Positions 63,140 through 64,000 of a stretch of DNA of 64,000 nucleotides are shown one piece after another (the first letter of the stretch is position 1; each line of letters begins with the position of its first letter). Position numbers and translations under genes: made by a program. Below the pieces are notes generated by a model. It was given only the letters and a program-made list of their open reading frames with translations, was not told where the DNA came from and made no database searches. The stretch is from Symbiodinium natans (taxonomy: Eukaryota > Sar > Dinophyceae > Suessiales > Symbiodiniaceae), in the NCBI GenBank assembly GCA_905221605.1, contig CAJNDS010000050.1, positions 1 to 64,000 of the forward strand, written 5' to 3'.

Positions 63140-63337
63140 GCATGCCTCGGCAATATCAAGGCAGAAGAAGAAGAAGAAGAAGAAGAAGAAGAAGAAGAAG
63201 ATGGCAAGATCAAGCCTGAATTTGGAGGACGCTGGCTGTTTAGCAACGAGTTTGCTACCTACCAGGATGGCAAGATCGAGCCTGAATTTGGAGGTCACTG
63301 GCTTCTTAGCAACGAGTTTGCTACCTACGAGGGCTAA
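63140..63337 (+). CDS. 3' exon with poly-Glu and a 22-residue tandem repeat
   Basis: In the plus-strand frame ending at TAA 63335-63337, a (GAA)n tract (about 63163-63199) gives poly-Glu. It is followed by two tandem 22-residue units, DGKIKPEFGGRWLFSNEFAT-YQ and DGKIEPEFGGHWLLSNEFAT-YE, then Gly-stop. At the DNA level the unit is 66 bp. Changes between the copies are few and mostly conservative or silent in this frame, while the other two frames read as nonsense-like sequence. This is the only well-supported plus-strand coding segment at this end. The upstream boundary is uncertain, and the function is unknown. Confidence 0.5.
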   Translation, partial: ACLGNIKAEEEEEEEEEEEEDGKIKPEFGGRWLFSNEFATYQDGKIEPEFGGHWLLSNEFATYEG

Positions 63338-63419
63338 AACTCAGAGACAAGGTCACCTGGCGTGTCTCCGTGTGCCTCCTGAAGCTTGTCCGGGACTCAG
63401 GCCAGGAGCCCAAATTCCA

Positions 63420-63720
63420 ATGATGTAACAGTCTAGTGAGTGATAGTGATAGAACAATGTAATAATGTAGATATCTAGCAATACAGATCGACTGGCATAC
63501 CAATATACTAGTACGGTACTACAGTACTGTAACAACACAACTCCTATAGCAACATAAGAATATGACAGCATAAGAATCTGATGGTGTGAGCAACAGGATA
63601 ACAATAGAAGAACCTGCATTGTGGAACAATACAACTTATATTATAACATTATACTAATATAACAACATGGCTTATATAGGAAAAGAGCTTTTGTAATAGC
63701 AGAGCAATAGTATACTAGCC
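63420..63720. other. AT-rich stretch, no gene seen
   Basis: TA-rich sequence with repeated AATATAC, AACAATA and TACTAGTA words. No usable open frame. Confidence 0.5.
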
Positions 63721-63837
63721 CATGCCTGCCGTCTTTCACTTCCGAGGCCGCAGCTGGCACTGTCGAAGTAGCAGACATCGCACACCGCGCTGAAAGCATC
63801 CACGCTGGAGACCTGCACCGCGAAGTGCGGCTTGGGG

Positions 63838-63905
63838 TTGAGTGTTTCGGGCTTAGGGTTTAGGCGGTTTAGGGTTTAGGACTTAAGGCTTAGGGTTCAG
63901 GGCTG
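63838..63905 (+). repeat. Degenerate TTTAGGG run
   Basis: GGGTTGAG, TTTCGGG, CTTAGGG and TTTAGG units. Confidence 0.75.
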
Positions 63906-64000
63906 CTCTTCTTCCAAAAAACATCCAAGAAAGCGTGTGATCCCAGAATTGCGCGATGGAGCGCAGGACTTGGGAAGGTAAGTGAGTGGAAGGGTCTGGC

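Noticed and set aside
1-64000. tRNA and rRNA genes
   Set aside because: A few TTCGAAT-like words were seen (for example near 3367, 15010 and 27314), but none sits in a recognisable cloverleaf, and no rRNA-like sequence was found. A tRNA search program would be decisive.

Overview
The window reads as nuclear DNA of a dinoflagellate, but no species can be named from sequence alone. Four observations support this. (i) Runs of the plant/dinoflagellate telomere heptamer TTTAGGG/CCCTAAA recur internally at more than twenty places. (ii) Exons end at AG|GC or AG|GA as well as AG|GT, with AG|G acceptors, as known for dinoflagellates. (iii) There is a ubiquitin-like/ankyrin protein and a PAN/EF-hand membrane protein of styles I associate with dinoflagellates. 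(iv) There are broken non-LTR reverse transcriptases, one of a type I recall from Symbiodinium-like genomes. Nothing suggests bacteria or a virus.

Layout. 0.2-1.5 kb: C-rich, G-poor minisatellite and a palindromic AT/CG repeat. 1.5-7 kb: no recognisable gene. 7-21 kb: the minus strand carries many exon-like segments, ending with a PAN/EF-hand single-pass membrane protein at 7.06-8.97 kb. 23.0-24.7 kb: a multi-exon holocytochrome c synthase (HCCS). 26.1-28.7 kb: a glucosidase II beta-like protein with an unexpected membrane anchor. 29.1-30.7 kb: a 1.5 kb nonamer satellite. 30.7-36.4 kb: nested, decayed retroelements. 38.7-48.4 kb: further minus-strand multi-exon candidates, mixed with short palindromic elements and homogenised satellites. 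48.9-54.5 kb: mostly telomere-like and other repeats. 54.6-56.4 kb: an ankyrin array. 56.5-64 kb: repeats plus one plus-strand exon with a 22-residue tandem repeat.

Every gene I can name lies on the minus strand, which fits the unidirectional gene clusters known in dinoflagellates. HCCS acts in mitochondrial cytochrome c maturation and the glucosidase II beta-like protein in ER glycoprotein quality control; no shared pathway links the neighbours.

The most unusual signal is a set of very short candidate introns (15-68 nt). Each starts with GT or GC and ends with AG, and removing it joins two coding-looking frames in the correct phase. Several contain an in-frame TGA just before the AG. If transcripts confirm them, this nuclear genome has many micro-introns. 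A second signal is a dispersed family of about 75-120 bp palindromic elements with ends like CCGAAAATAGGGGTACC; one copy supplies the stop codon of the PAN gene.
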